A DNA stretch of 64,000 nt from Amycolatopsis tucumanensis (GCF_021654135.1 NZ_JAKGSD010000045.1:1-64000); one strand, 5' to 3'. Shown: positions 1 through 10,186, counted from the stretch's first letter. The notes: generated from the sequence alone by a model not told the origin. Numbers and translations are program-made.

Positions 1-332
1 GAACACCCTTCACCCATCTCCACACACCACCCAGGGTTAGGACTTACTCATCTAGGGCCAGGGCAGAGCGTGAGGCGGCAGGAGCGGCCGCGATCGCACG
101 AGCGGCACTCTCGTGACGCCACGAGAGGCACAGTCGTGCAGGGGCCAGGTGGTGGTGCGGGCCGGCCGCTGAACGCCGCTCGAGGGTTCAGGCGCAAGTG
201 CAGCCAAAGAGGGCGAAGCCCGGTGGAAACCAGGCCCGACCGAAGACGGAGGCCCAGGCAGGAGCGGGCCAAGCGCAAGCCCTGCTCGCGGCAGAGCTGA
301 AGCGTGAAGAGGCCCGGTCGGCAGCGAAACAA

Positions 333-410
333 GCGGGACCACCGTCGGCGGAAGCAGGACCGGGCGAAGGAGCGGGACCACCTGCGGCCGAAGCAGGACC
401 AGGCGGCGGA
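333..410. repeat. two-copy 39-bp direct repeat
   Basis: The words GCGGGACCACC and GAAGCAGGACC recur 39 bases apart (first copy from 333, second from 372), separated by diverged sequence. The copies are imperfect and lie in gene-free DNA. No associated enzyme is visible. Confidence 0.6.
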
Positions 411-513
411 AGACCCGCCGAACGGCACCACCGAGCACCACCGCCGGGCAGCGCGCACGCCCGCGGACAACGAAGCCAAGCAGCCCCGCCAGCCAAAGCA
501 GCGGAAGACCCGG

Positions 514-690
514 ACAGCAAAGCCATCCCCCCACCAGTAGCCGAGGGACGGAGAGCAAGGCCCTCCCACCACACCCACAGCCGAGGGACGAACAGCACAG
601 CCCTCCCACCACGCCCACAGCGGAGGGACGCATCCCGCATCACCAGTCGCCGAGGCCCGAAGAGCAAAGCCACCCACCGCACCCATAGCC
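514..690. repeat. diverged 40-bp tandem repeats
   Basis: The block GCCGAGGGACG, then a purine-rich stretch, then AGCCCTCCCACCAC recurs with a 40-base period at about 541, 581 and 621. Flanking copies near 514 and 661 are more diverged. The two central copies are the most alike. The period is not a multiple of three, which argues against a coding repeat. Confidence 0.7.
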
Positions 691-706
691 GATCGATCGA
701 TCGATC
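691..706. repeat. GATC tetranucleotide repeat, four units
   Basis: Four GATC units in a row lie 15 bases before the start codon of the enoyl-CoA hydratase gene. A simple repeat of this kind is unusual in DNA this rich in G and C. Its place in the likely promoter or leader means a change in unit number could alter spacing. Confidence 0.8.
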
Positions 707-721
707 GCCTAAGCTCCTCCC

Positions 722-1429
722 ATGACCTCGGTGGACCTCGAGATCGACGAAGGCGTCGCGCACATCTGGCTCAACCGGCCGGACCGCCTGAACGCCGTCG
801 CGCCCGAACTTGTCGACGACCTGCTCACCGCGCTGGACCGGACGACCGGCACCAAAGCCGTCGTGCTCGGCGGGCGGGGGCGGGCCTTCTGCGCGGGCCA
901 CGACCTGAAGGAAAACCCCCAGGGCGACTCCCGTACACGCATCGAGCGCCTTCAGGAAGTCACCCGCCGGCTGCGCACCATCCCGCAGCCGGTCATCGCC
1001 GCCGTGCATGGGTACGCCATCGGCGCCGGGGCGGAGTTCGCGCTCGGCTGTGACCTCGTGCTCGCCGCCGAGGACGCCGTCTTCGCGTTCCCCGAGGCGA
1101 GCCTCGGCCTCAGCGTCACCGGCGCCGCGTCCCGCCTCCTGCCCCTCATCGTCGGGCCCCTCAAGGCGAAAGAGCTCCTCCTCCTCGGCGAGCGCGTCGA
1201 CGCCCGCACCGCCCACGAGCTCGGCCTCGTCAACGCCGTCGTGCCGGACGTGCACGAGACGGCGCGCGACTGGGCCCGCCGCATCCCCGCCCACCCGGCC
1301 ACCACCCTCGCCAAGCGCGCCCTCGACGCGGGCATCGACAGCGCCCTCGAACAGGCCCTCGAACTCGAGGTCAGCCACGCCCTGATCACCGAGCACCTGC
1401 CCGGCAACGCACTCGGCAGCCGCGCATGA
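722..1429 (+). CDS. enoyl-CoA hydratase/isomerase family protein
   Basis: 235-residue crotonase-fold protein, predicted to hydrate 2-enoyl-CoA esters in fatty-acid or related acyl-CoA breakdown in the cytoplasm. The oxyanion-hole segment AGHDL is at residues 58-62 and GAGAEFALGCD at 101-111. Both acidic residues typical of true hydratases are present (Glu105, and Glu125 within FPEASLGL), so an active hydratase is more likely than a non-catalytic paralogue. It is slightly shorter than the usual 255-260 residues. The stop overlaps the start of the acyl-CoA synthetase gene (ATGA), so the two are co-translated. The substrate cannot be told from sequence. Confidence 0.9.
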   Translation: MTSVDLEIDEGVAHIWLNRPDRLNAVAPELVDDLLTALDRTTGTKAVVLGGRGRAFCAGHDLKENPQGDSRTRIERLQEVTRRLRTIPQPVIAAVHGYAIGAGAEFALGCDLVLAAEDAVFAFPEASLGLSVTGAASRLLPLIVGPLKAKELLLLGERVDARTAHELGLVNAVVPDVHETARDWARRIPAHPATTLAKRALDAGIDSALEQALELEVSHALITEHLPGNALGSRA

Positions 1430-2913
1430 TCCCCGACGACCTGGTCGCCCTCACGAAACGCGCCGCGCGGAACTGGCCGGACAAAACCGCGTGGCTCTTC
1501 GACGAGACGGGCACCCGCTTCACCTTCGCCGACATCGACCGCGAAACCGACCGCCTCGCCGGCAGCCTCGCCGCGCTCGGCGTCAACCCCGGCGACCGCG
1601 TCGCCGTCATGCTCCGCAACGAGCCCGCCTTCCCCCTGCTCTGGCTCGCCCTCGCCAAACGCGGCGCCGTCCTCGTCCCCGTCAACACCAACTACCGCGA
1701 ACTCGACGGCGCCCACGTCATCCGCCACTCCGGCGCCCGCCTCGCCATCGCCGCGCCGGAGTTCACCGACCTGCTCACCCGCATCGGCATCACCACCCGC
1801 ACCCCGGACGACCTGCCCGCCGGCACGCCGCCCGAACACCACCCGGCCGCCGAGGCGCCCACCAACATCCAGTACACCTCCGGCACCACCGGCGCCCCCA
1901 AGGGCTGCGTCCTGCCGCACCGCTACTGGACCACCCTCGCCCGCAGCCTCGTCGACGACTTCCCCCACCTCACCGACGACGACACGATCCTCACCGCCCA
2001 GCCGTTCCACTACATTGATCCACAGTGGAACGTCGCGGCCGGCCTCGCCGCGGGCGCGACGCTCGTCGTGCTCGACCGCTTCCACCCCAGCACCTTCTGG
2101 GCGAAGGTCCGCGAACACGGCGTCACCTGGTTCTACTGCCTCGGCCTGATGCCGACGCTCCTGCTGCGCCAGCCGGAGCACCCGGACGACAAGAACCACC
2201 GCGTCCGCTCGGTCATGGCCTCGGCCATCCCCCGCGACCGGCACGCCGAACTCGAAGCCAGGTGGGGCGTGCCCTGGTACGAGGCGTTCGGCATGACCGA
2301 AACGGGCGGCGACATCCGCGACCGCCCCGAGGACCACCGGCCGGGCAGCGGCAGCATCGGCCGCCCCATCCGGGAGCGCGAGGTGGTGATCGCCGACGAC
2401 GACGGCAAGCCGGTGCCCCGCGGCCGGACCGGGGAGCTGCTCATCCGCGGCGTCGGCCTCATGCACGGCTACCACGACGACCCCGAGGCGACCGCCCGCG
2501 CCTTCCGCGGCGGCTGGTTCCACACCGGCGACCTGGCCACAATGGACGCCGAGGGCCGGGTCCACTACGTGGGCCGCACGAAGGACATGATCCGCCGCAG
2601 CGGCGAGAACATCTCGGCCGACGAGGTCGAGCGCGCGCTCCTGCTGCACCCCGCCGTCGCGCTGGCGGCCGTCATCGCGGTGCCCGACGACCTGCGCGGG
2701 GAAGAAGTCAAAGCCTTCATCGTGCCTGCGAAGGACACCACCCCGGACGAGCTGGCCGAACACTGCGCGTCCCAGCTGGCCTACTTCAAGGTCCCGCGCT
2801 ACTGGTCGCTCACCGCGGACCTGCCGCGCACCCCGTCGGAACGCATCGCGAAGGGCAAGCTCGCCGCCCTCGACACCCCGACCTACGACCGGGTGGCGGG
2901 CACATGGCTCTGA
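1426..2913 (+). CDS. acyl-CoA synthetase (AMP-forming)
   Basis: 495-residue ANL-superfamily enzyme that would activate a carboxylic acid as acyl-AMP and transfer it to CoA. The P-loop-like motif YTSGTTGAPKG lies near residues 150-160, the adenylate-binding HTGDLA near 366-371, and a C-terminal lysine in IAKGKL near 474-479 fits the catalytic lysine of the mobile domain. It overlaps the hydratase gene by four bases, and the TetR gene starts inside its 3' end, giving a three-gene unit. Organisation resembles crotonobetaine/carnitine-type or short-chain acid activation modules; the substrate remains unassigned. Confidence 0.9.
   Translation: MIPDDLVALTKRAARNWPDKTAWLFDETGTRFTFADIDRETDRLAGSLAALGVNPGDRVAVMLRNEPAFPLLWLALAKRGAVLVPVNTNYRELDGAHVIRHSGARLAIAAPEFTDLLTRIGITTRTPDDLPAGTPPEHHPAAEAPTNIQYTSGTTGAPKGCVLPHRYWTTLARSLVDDFPHLTDDDTILTAQPFHYIDPQWNVAAGLAAGATLVVLDRFHPSTFWAKVREHGVTWFYCLGLMPTLLLRQPEHPDDKNHRVRSVMASAIPRDRHAELEARWGVPWYEAFGMTETGGDIRDRPEDHRPGSGSIGRPIREREVVIADDDGKPVPRGRTGELLIRGVGLMHGYHDDPEATARAFRGGWFHTGDLATMDAEGRVHYVGRTKDMIRRSGENISADEVERALLLHPAVALAAVIAVPDDLRGEEVKAFIVPAKDTTPDELAEHCASQLAYFKVPRYWSLTADLPRTPSERIAKGKLAALDTPTYDRVAGTWL
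2019..2029. repeat. TCCACAGTGGA palindrome, copy 1
   Basis: Exact copy within the acyl-CoA synthetase gene. See the finding on this over-represented palindrome. Confidence 0.8.
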
Positions 2914-3545
2914 CCACCGAGCAGCGCGTCCGCCGCGCCGCGGTCAAGCTGTTCGCCGCCAAGGGGTTCCACGGCACCGGCATCCGCGACCTGGCCCAGG
3001 CCGCCAAGATCTCCAGCGCGAGCCTCTACCACTACATGGGCACCAAGGAGGACCTGCTCGTCGACATCATGCGGGAGTGCCTCGACCGGCTCCTGCTGGC
3101 CGCGCGCCGGGCCCTGGACACCGTCGACGACCCGGCCGACGCGCTGTCCGCCCTGGTCACGCTGCACGTCATGGCCCACGCCGCCCAGCCGGACGAGACC
3201 CGCGTGGTGGACAACGAGGTCAGCGCCCTGTCCCGGGCCCCGCGGCGGCGGATCGTGGCGCTGCGGGACCAGTACGAGGCCATCTGGGCGGACACCATCG
3301 ACAAGGGTGTCTCGGCGGGCGTGTTCGACGCCCCCGAACCGGCCGTGACCAGGCTCGCCCTGCTGGAGATGTGCACCGGCGTCGCCCGCTGGTACTCACC
3401 ACGGGGTCCACTGCCGCTGGACCGCCTCGCCGCCCGATATGCCCAGCTCGCGCTGCGCATGCTGGGAAGCCCGGCGCTCCTCGGCGGCGACGGCGCCGAA
3501 CGGGCACGCGAGGTCGCCGCTGAGGTGTGGCGCATACGGCCCTAG
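2904..3545 (+). CDS. TetR/AcrR family transcriptional regulator
   Basis: 213 residues. The N-terminal helix-turn-helix spans about residues 8-52, with the family hallmark SSASLYHYMGTKEDLL. The rest is a variable all-helical ligand domain. The ATG at 2904 is chosen because the TetR fold begins immediately (MALTTEQRVRRAAVKLF); the reading frame is open further upstream but only as a shadow of the synthetase gene. The start overlaps the end of the synthetase gene by ten bases, so it is probably translated from the same mRNA and regulates the operon in response to an acyl-CoA (inference). Confidence 0.9.
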   Translation: MALTTEQRVRRAAVKLFAAKGFHGTGIRDLAQAAKISSASLYHYMGTKEDLLVDIMRECLDRLLLAARRALDTVDDPADALSALVTLHVMAHAAQPDETRVVDNEVSALSRAPRRRIVALRDQYEAIWADTIDKGVSAGVFDAPEPAVTRLALLEMCTGVARWYSPRGPLPLDRLAARYAQLALRMLGSPALLGGDGAERAREVAAEVWRIRP

Positions 3546-3588
3546 CTGGGGTCTTGCCGACTCGGCCGGGCTGAGGGACCCTCGAAGG

Positions 3589-3918
3589 GTGACTGAGCGA
3601 ACGATCCAACTGGAATTGGATGAGCAGGGTCTCGCACTGGGCCTCCCTGCACCGTCCCACCCTCAGGATCATGTACACGATGTGCCCTACCGCCCCGTCC
3701 AGTTCCGTGACGACGACCTGCCCACCGCGCTCGAGCGCTGTGCGCACTGGCTCAGGTCGGCACAGGAGTGGCTGGGCGAGCCGGTGGATGTGGTCTCCAT
3801 CCACCTCGACTACGACGACCGCGAAGGCGCGCCGTACTACGACCTGAAGCTCCTCTGCAACGAGGAGGACCTGGCCGGGGCGCCGCGCGCACTGCGGGAC
3901 GCCGCCAACGAATCCTGA
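3589..3918 (+). CDS. small conserved actinobacterial protein of unknown function
   Basis: 109-residue acidic soluble protein starting at GTG. There is no signal peptide or membrane segment. The middle is rich in Trp and Asp (AHWLRSAQEWLGEP, then VSIHLDYDD). Its composition and GC-rich third positions agree with a real gene, and a strong bidirectional terminator follows it. I do not recognise a domain. It stands alone between the TetR gene and a convergent acyl-CoA dehydrogenase. Confidence 0.7.
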   Translation: MTERTIQLELDEQGLALGLPAPSHPQDHVHDVPYRPVQFRDDDLPTALERCAHWLRSAQEWLGEPVDVVSIHLDYDDREGAPYYDLKLLCNEEDLAGAPRALRDAANES

Positions 3919-3932
3919 GTCAGTTGTCAGAT

Positions 3933-3975
3933 CCCTCGGGGCCGCCTCCGGAACTTTCCGGGGGCGGCCCTGAGG
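3933..3975. terminator. bidirectional hairpin terminator
   Basis: GGGCCGCCTCCGG at 3939-3951 pairs with CCGGGGGCGGCCC at 3958-3970 around an AACTTT loop, with one G-T wobble. Flanking CCCTC and GAGGG extend the stem. It lies between two convergent genes and can serve both. Confidence 0.85.
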
Positions 3976-3982
3976 GTTGTTC

Positions 3983-5152
3983 TCAACCCAGCGCGCCGCC
4001 GACCTTGACGTGCCCCTTCAACAGGTTCCGGGCGATGGTGCGGCGCTGGATCTCGTCCGTGCCCTCGTAGATGCGCAGCAGGCGCAGCTCGCGGTACCAC
4101 CGCTCGATCGGCAGCTCCCGCGTGTAACCCATGCCACCGTGGATCTGCAGCACGCGGTCGACGATCTCGTTGGCCTTGATGCCGCCGTACAGCTTCGCGA
4201 TCGACTGCGCGTGGCGGGAGTCCATTCCGGAATCGACCTGCCAGGCCGCGTGCAGCACCAGCCAGCGCAGCGCTTCCAGCTCCACACCGGAGTCCGCGAT
4301 CATCCACTGGATGGCCTGCCGGGTCGCGATCGGCGCCCCGAACGTCTCACGCGTGTTGGCGTGCTCGATCGCCATCGAAATCAGCCGCTCGCAGGACCCG
4401 ATCGCGCGAGCCGGCAGCAGGTAGCGGCCGCGGCCGATCCACTGCATCGCCAGCGCGAAGCCCTGGCCCTCCTCGCCGAGGATCTGGCTCTCCGGGACGC
4501 GCACGTTGTCGAACACCAGCGACGCCGGGCCCCACTCGCCCATGGTGTCGATCGGCTCGGACTTCCAGCCCATGTCGCGGTCGACGAGGAAGCAGGTGAC
4601 GCCGCCGCCCGCCCCCTTCTCCGGGTCGGTCACGGCGAACACCATCACGAAGTCGGCCTCGTTGCCGCCGGTGATGAACGTCTTCTCGCCGTTGATGATC
4701 CAGTCCGCGCCGTCCTTGCGGGCCGAGGTGCGGATGTTCTTCGCGTCGGAGCCGGCGCCCGGCTCGGTGATCGCGAAGCACGACTTGCGCTCGCCGGAGA
4801 TCGTCGGGAGCAGGTAGCGCTCCTTCTGCTCCTCGTTGGCGTGGAACAGGATGTTGTCCGCCGCGCCGCCGAAGCGGAAGGGCACGAAGGTGCGGCCGAG
4901 TTCGGCCTCCAGCAGCGCGGTCATCACGGCCGACAGGCCCATGCCGCCGTACTCCTCCGGGGTCTGCACGCCCCAGAAGCCGGACTCCTTCGCCTTGAGC
5001 TGCAGCGCGGTCAGCTCGTCCGAGGTGAGGCCGGGTTCGCCGCGGCGTTCGCGGCGCAGCACCTCCTGTTCGAGCGGCATCAGCTCACGCTGCACGAACG
5101 TGCGCACCCAGTCGCGCACTTCCCGCTCTTCGGTGCTCAAGCTGAAGTCCAT
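3983..5152 (-). CDS. acyl-CoA dehydrogenase
   Basis: 389-residue FAD-dependent acyl-CoA dehydrogenase, forming the 2,3-double bond of acyl-CoA and passing electrons to ETF. Typical landmarks are PEEYGGMGLS near residues 65-74, CFAITEPGAGSD near 124-135, and the C-terminal YEGTDEIQRRTIARNL, whose Glu (about 363) sits at the classical catalytic-base position. A good ribosome site (AGGAGG) precedes the ATG, and just upstream is a TAAGC-N4-GCTTA palindrome. The gene is monocistronic and faces the small gene before it. Confidence 0.93.
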   Translation of the reverse strand: MDFSLSTEEREVRDWVRTFVQRELMPLEQEVLRRERRGEPGLTSDELTALQLKAKESGFWGVQTPEEYGGMGLSAVMTALLEAELGRTFVPFRFGGAADNILFHANEEQKERYLLPTISGERKSCFAITEPGAGSDAKNIRTSARKDGADWIINGEKTFITGGNEADFVMVFAVTDPEKGAGGGVTCFLVDRDMGWKSEPIDTMGEWGPASLVFDNVRVPESQILGEEGQGFALAMQWIGRGRYLLPARAIGSCERLISMAIEHANTRETFGAPIATRQAIQWMIADSGVELEALRWLVLHAAWQVDSGMDSRHAQSIAKLYGGIKANEIVDRVLQIHGGMGYTRELPIERWYRELRLLRIYEGTDEIQRRTIARNLLKGHVKVGGALG

Positions 5153-5167
5153 CGTCGGCCCTCCTAC

Positions 5168-5181
5168 TAAGCGCTTGCTTA
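5168..5181. promoter_or_regulatory. palindromic operator before the acyl-CoA dehydrogenase gene
   Basis: TAAGCGCTTGCTTA is a perfect inverted repeat TAAGC-N4-GCTTA, 15 bases before the start codon and next to the ribosome site. Sites of this shape commonly bind TetR-family repressors in front of acyl-CoA dehydrogenase genes of actinobacteria (family knowledge). Which regulator binds is not known; the TetR at 2904 is the nearest candidate. Confidence 0.6.
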
Positions 5182-5185
5182 CCTG

Positions 5186-6031
5186 TCAGGCTAGCGCACG
5201 CGGCTCGTTCCCGGAATGGCGTTCGGCGAGGAACCCACGCAGCGCGGCCGTGACCCGGTCCGGCCGTTCGACCGGCGGGAGGTGACCGGTGTCCGGCAGG
5301 TCGAGCCGCCGAGCTCCGGCGATACCCGCGCTGAGCAGGCCGGACACCTCCTGGATCTCCGGCACGTCGAGGAGGCCGTTGACCACCAGCGTGGGCGCCA
5401 CCACCTCGGCCAGCCGGCCGGCCGGGCCCGGTTCCAAATGGCGTTCGGTCCGCTGCGGCCCGCTCCAGGTCCGCTGGAAGACGCCGCGGAGCATGTCGAG
5501 GACGAGTTCGGACGGTTCCGGCACCAGGAACCGCGCCTGGGCCAGCGCCATCGCCTCGACGTCGGCCGGGTCGGGCGCCCGGGTCCGCGCCGCGTAGGCG
5601 CGCAGCCGCTCGGCCGGCACCGCGCTGTGCACCTCGCGCGCGGCGCGGGCGCGCATCGACTCCGGCCACTCACGGCCGGACAGCCCCGAGCAGATCAGCA
5701 CCAGCCCGCTGACCCGGTCGGGCGCCGCGAGCGCGGCCTCCAGCGCGTACGACCCACCCATCGAGCAGCCGACCAGGGCCGCCCGGCCGACGCCGAGCGC
5801 GTCCATCAGCCCGAGGAGGTCCTCGTAGTGGCAGTGGTCGCCGACGGCGTCGCTGGAGTCGCCGAAGCCGCGCTGGTCGTAGCGGATCACCCGGTGGGTG
5901 TCGGCGAGCCCGTCGAACTGGGCGGCCCACATGCGCCGGTCGGCCGCTCCGGCGTGCACAAAGACCACCGGCGAGCCCGCGCCGGCCTCGTCGTAGGCCA
6001 GGTCTGCCCCGTTGACGTGAACCAGGTTCAT
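5186..6031 (-). CDS. alpha/beta-fold hydrolase
   Basis: 281 residues. The nucleophile elbow GCSMGG places Ser90 as the catalytic residue; the oxyanion region is FVHAGAADRRMW near residues 24-35, and a C-terminal DTGHLPP supplies the histidine. GLLDVPE before it carries the likely acid. The ATG at 6031 is preferred over a TTG three codons upstream because the fold starts at MNLVHVNGADLAY. There is no signal peptide. It may be an esterase, lactonase or haloperoxidase-like enzyme; the substrate is unassigned. Confidence 0.88.
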   Translation of the reverse strand: MNLVHVNGADLAYDEAGAGSPVVFVHAGAADRRMWAAQFDGLADTHRVIRYDQRGFGDSSDAVGDHCHYEDLLGLMDALGVGRAALVGCSMGGSYALEAALAAPDRVSGLVLICSGLSGREWPESMRARAAREVHSAVPAERLRAYAARTRAPDPADVEAMALAQARFLVPEPSELVLDMLRGVFQRTWSGPQRTERHLEPGPAGRLAEVVAPTLVVNGLLDVPEIQEVSGLLSAGIAGARRLDLPDTGHLPPVERPDRVTAALRGFLAERHSGNEPRALA

Positions 6032-6098
6032 GACGGCCAACGTAGGAGGATCATCCGCTGTTCGCGCCCGTGTTCGCGCACCGCGTAGGTTTGGGGGC

Positions 6099-6803
6099 GT
6101 GATCGAGTGTGCGGTGTGGTGGGCGGTGCCGCTGCCGAACGAGCCCGGGTACCTCGACCTGCTGGACGACGTGGAGCGCGGACGGCACGCCGGCTACCGC
6201 AAGGAGATCGACCAGCGGCGGTTCCTCACCGGGCGGGTGCTGGCCAAGACGGTCGCCGCCGAGCTGCTCGGTCGCGCGCCCCACGAGGTGTCCTTCGACG
6301 CGACCTGCGACGACTGCGGCAAGCCCCACGGCAGGCCGCGGGTGCCAGGCGCCGGGTTCGACCTGTCCATCTCGCACTCCGGCGAGCGGATCGGGGTGGC
6401 CGTGACCAGCGGCGTTCCGGTGGGCCTGGACGTCGAGACGGCCACCCGCCGCGCCGAGGACTCGCTGATCGCCTACGCGCTGAACGAGACGGAGGTCGCC
6501 GCGCTGGACGGCCTGACCGGCGCCGAGCGGGTGGCCGCGTTCTTCCGGTACTGGACCGGCAAGGAGGCGCTGATGAAGGCCACCGGGCGCGGGCTGCGGA
6601 TCCCGCTGCAGAGCATCACGCTGGCCGGTCCGGACGAACCGCCCCGGCTGCTCTCCTCGACCGACCCGGCATTGGACCCGGCGCGCGCCCGGCTGGCCGA
6701 CCTGGACCCGGGCGAGGGCTACCGGGCGGCGATCGCCGTGCTGAGCGACGACGAGTTGAAGGTCACCGAGCGCTGGTGGAGCCCTACAGCTCCAACCCCA
6801 TAG
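6099..6803 (+). CDS. 4'-phosphopantetheinyl transferase (Sfp type)
   Basis: 234 residues. Transfers the phosphopantetheine arm of CoA to a serine of carrier proteins, as needed for polyketide, nonribosomal peptide and siderophore synthesis. The two signature blocks are VGLDVE at 108-113 and WTGKEALMKATGRGL at 152-166, with the Mg-binding Asp/Glu and the catalytic Lys in place. A CDDCGKPHGRP segment (70-80) is the family's substrate loop. The GTG at 6099 fits the start of homology. Its last 20 bases overlap the convergent isochorismate synthase gene, a pairing that would suit siderophore assembly, although no iron box is seen here. Confidence 0.92.
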   Translation: MIECAVWWAVPLPNEPGYLDLLDDVERGRHAGYRKEIDQRRFLTGRVLAKTVAAELLGRAPHEVSFDATCDDCGKPHGRPRVPGAGFDLSISHSGERIGVAVTSGVPVGLDVETATRRAEDSLIAYALNETEVAALDGLTGAERVAAFFRYWTGKEALMKATGRGLRIPLQSITLAGPDEPPRLLSSTDPALDPARARLADLDPGEGYRAAIAVLSDDELKVTERWWSPTAPTP

Positions 6804-7911
6804 CGCGCAGCAGCGTCTGGAACTTCGCGGACGTCTCGTCCAGCTCGGCCTTCGGGTCGGACGCGGGCACGATGCCCCCGCCGGCGTACAGCCGCAGCCG
6901 CGACGAGGACACCTCGGCGCAGCGGATCGACACCGCCCACTCGCCGTCGCCGTTGGCGTCCATCCAACCGACGGTTCCGGCGTAGTACCCGCGGTCGAAC
7001 GGCTCCAGCTCGCCGACCAGCTGCCGCGCGTCCTCGGTGGGCGAGCCGCAGATGGCGGGCGTCGGGTGCAGCGCGCCGGCCAGGTGCAGCGCCGTCACGT
7101 CCGGGTCGGTCAGCTCGCCCGTCACCATGGTGCTCAGGTGCCACATCGTGGGCGTCGACACGAGCGACGGGGTCCGCGGCACGTGCAGGTCGCGGCAGAA
7201 CGGCCGCAGCGTCTCGACGATCGCCTCGGTCAGGACCGCGTGCTCGACGTGGTCCTTGCGCGAGGCCGCCAGCCGTTCGGCGTTCTCCCGGTCGGTGGCC
7301 GGGTCGGCCGAGCGCGGCGCGGACCCGGCGTGCGGGTGCGACACGACGCGCCGGCCGCTGCGGGACAGCAGCAGCTCCGGCGTCGCGCCGATGAGGGACC
7401 GCCCGCCGGGCAGGGCCGCGGCGAACGTGTAGCCGTGCGGGTTGTCCTTGACCAGGTTGTGCAGCACGGCCTTGACCGGCACCTCGCCGGAGAACTCCAG
7501 GTCGAGGGCGCGCGCGAGCACGACCTTGCGCATACCGCGATCGGACAGGGCCCGGACGGCGCGGGCGACCGCCTCCGCGTGGTCGACCGGTTCGGGCACG
7601 GCCCGGACGACGTCCGGACCGTCGACGGTCATCCGCGGCAGGTCAGCGGCCGCGGGGTGCGCCGGGGCGGCCACCTGGACCGCCTCGGGCACGACGAGGT
7701 GCCCGGGCGTCGCGGTGGTGTCGAAGGGCAGGACACCGACCGCGAGCGACCCCGGGGTCCCGGCCAGAGCGGCCGGGACCGCGTCACCGAGTGCCGGCAC
7801 ATCGGTGCCGGTGAAGGTCAGCCGGGAGCCGGACCCGAAGATCGTGTGCCGTGAGGTGGCGAAGTAGAAGTCGCCTGGCGTGTACTCCTCGAGCGTCTCC
7901 CTGGCATCCAC
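6784..7911 (-). CDS. isochorismate synthase (EntC/DhbC/MenF family)
   Basis: 375-residue chorismate-utilising enzyme predicted to convert chorismate to isochorismate, the first step toward menaquinone or toward catechol or salicylate siderophores. The C-terminal chorismate-binding domain shows HAGSAPRSADPATD (the segment that reads AGS-R in EntC and DhbC), HPTPAICGSP, and FDRGYYAGTVGW. Length matches EntC/DhbC better than the longer anthranilate synthases. It is the second gene after mihF on this strand, with 81 bases between. Menaquinone versus siderophore use cannot be decided from the window. Confidence 0.88.
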   Translation of the reverse strand: MDARETLEEYTPGDFYFATSRHTIFGSGSRLTFTGTDVPALGDAVPAALAGTPGSLAVGVLPFDTTATPGHLVVPEAVQVAAPAHPAAADLPRMTVDGPDVVRAVPEPVDHAEAVARAVRALSDRGMRKVVLARALDLEFSGEVPVKAVLHNLVKDNPHGYTFAAALPGGRSLIGATPELLLSRSGRRVVSHPHAGSAPRSADPATDRENAERLAASRKDHVEHAVLTEAIVETLRPFCRDLHVPRTPSLVSTPTMWHLSTMVTGELTDPDVTALHLAGALHPTPAICGSPTEDARQLVGELEPFDRGYYAGTVGWMDANGDGEWAVSIRCAEVSSSRLRLYAGGGIVPASDPKAELDETSAKFQTLLRAMGLEL

Positions 7912-7947
7912 ACCCCCATTGTGCTCCCGCTCAGGCAGCGGCGAGCG

Positions 7948-7971
7948 GAAGTGTCACGGGCGCAACACTTC
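7948..7971. promoter_or_regulatory. inverted repeat between mihF and the isochorismate synthase gene
   Basis: GAAGTGT and ACACTTC form perfect 7-base arms around a 10-base spacer in the 81-base gap. On the minus strand it lies just after mihF and about 37 bases before the isochorismate synthase start. It could be an operator, or a weak hairpin ending the mihF transcript. No T-tract follows. Confidence 0.5.
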
Positions 7972-7992
7972 GCCGCCGACCTGCGGAAACGG

Positions 7993-8304
7993 TTACTTGA
8001 GGGCGTCGATCAGCGCCGCGCGCTGGCGCTCGCCGAGTCCGCCGGCCCGCCGGTCCGGGTCGATCCCGGCCTTCTCCAGCAGCGCGGCGACCTTGACGGC
8101 GCCGAGCCCGGGAACCGCCTTCAGCAGCTGGGTGACCTTGGTCTTGCCGATCGTCTTGTCGTCCTTGGCCTTCGACAGCACCGTGTCGATCGACTGCTGA
8201 CCGGACTTGATCGACGCGAGCAGCTCGGAGCGAGCCTTCCGGGCCTCGGCCGCCTTGGCCAGGGCCTCCGCACGCTGCTCCGGGGTCAACGTGGGCAGAG
8301 CCAA
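7993..8304 (-). CDS. mihF: integration host factor, actinobacterial type (mIHF)
   Basis: 103-residue nucleoid-associated DNA-binding protein. The N-terminus (MALPTLTPEQRAEAL) matches the mycobacterial protein, which also starts at a non-ATG codon followed by ALPxLT. A helix-two-turn-helix core (VTQLLKAVPGLGAVKVAALL) is followed by the conserved RAGGLGERQRAAL. The TTG at 8304 is chosen because GGAAGG sits about nine bases upstream and the homology starts exactly there; longer upstream readings have no support. In mycobacteria the protein is essential and bends DNA (family knowledge). Confidence 0.93.
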   Translation of the reverse strand: MALPTLTPEQRAEALAKAAEARKARSELLASIKSGQQSIDTVLSKAKDDKTIGKTKVTQLLKAVPGLGAVKVAALLEKAGIDPDRRAGGLGERQRAALIDALK

Positions 8305-8563
8305 CGTAGTAGTCCTTCCGTGTGTCGGATATCCGCTCTCGCGGCGACGGCTGGCACCCAGCGAGGTGCTTGCTCGTGCAAGCGCTGGCCAGGCCGTCTG
8401 GTCCACGCGCCCAGTAAACGCCACCTGGGCTGATGCCGCGACACCGACACGCGAGGAAACCCCCGGTCGGGGCGGGGGCGATCAGTCCTGGCAACAGGCG
8501 GTGTCTTCCACTTAGAGTGACCGCAACACGTTCAACGCCGAACTTCACCGCGCGGGAGTGCCC
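8305..8563. other. divergent intergenic region, mihF / acyl-CoA ligase
   Basis: 259 bases between the divergent mihF and fatty acyl-CoA ligase genes, so it must hold both promoters. I see no strong palindrome and no small gene. The less GC-rich stretch around 8502-8520, ending in ACTTAGAGTGA, is the best candidate for a -10 region serving the ligase gene, but this is weak. Confidence 0.4.

Positions 8564-10186
<1,623 letters not shown>

Larger units (their letters stand above)
1..721. other. gene-free, repeat-rich segment at the window start
   Basis: No convincing gene is seen. Open frames exist on both strands, but their translations are low-complexity strings of Arg, Pro, Ala and Gly that reflect base composition and short repeats rather than a protein family. 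The segment holds a 39-bp repeat (two copies), roughly four diverged copies of a 40-bp repeat, and a GATC microsatellite, all listed separately. It ends directly before the enoyl-CoA hydratase start, so the last 50 to 100 bases should hold that operon's promoter. No clear Shine-Dalgarno sequence precedes that gene. Confidence 0.6.

Noticed and set aside
52-686. Open frames on both strands in the first 700 bases
   Set aside because: The translations repeat short Arg/Pro/Gly words that mirror DNA repeats with a 40-base period, which would shift frame each unit; no ribosome site or known domain.
6099-7911. Siderophore biosynthesis cluster around the phosphopantetheinyl transferase and isochorismate synthase
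   Set aside because: No NRPS, aryl-acid ligase or siderophore transporter gene is adjacent and no iron box was found; both genes can serve general metabolism.
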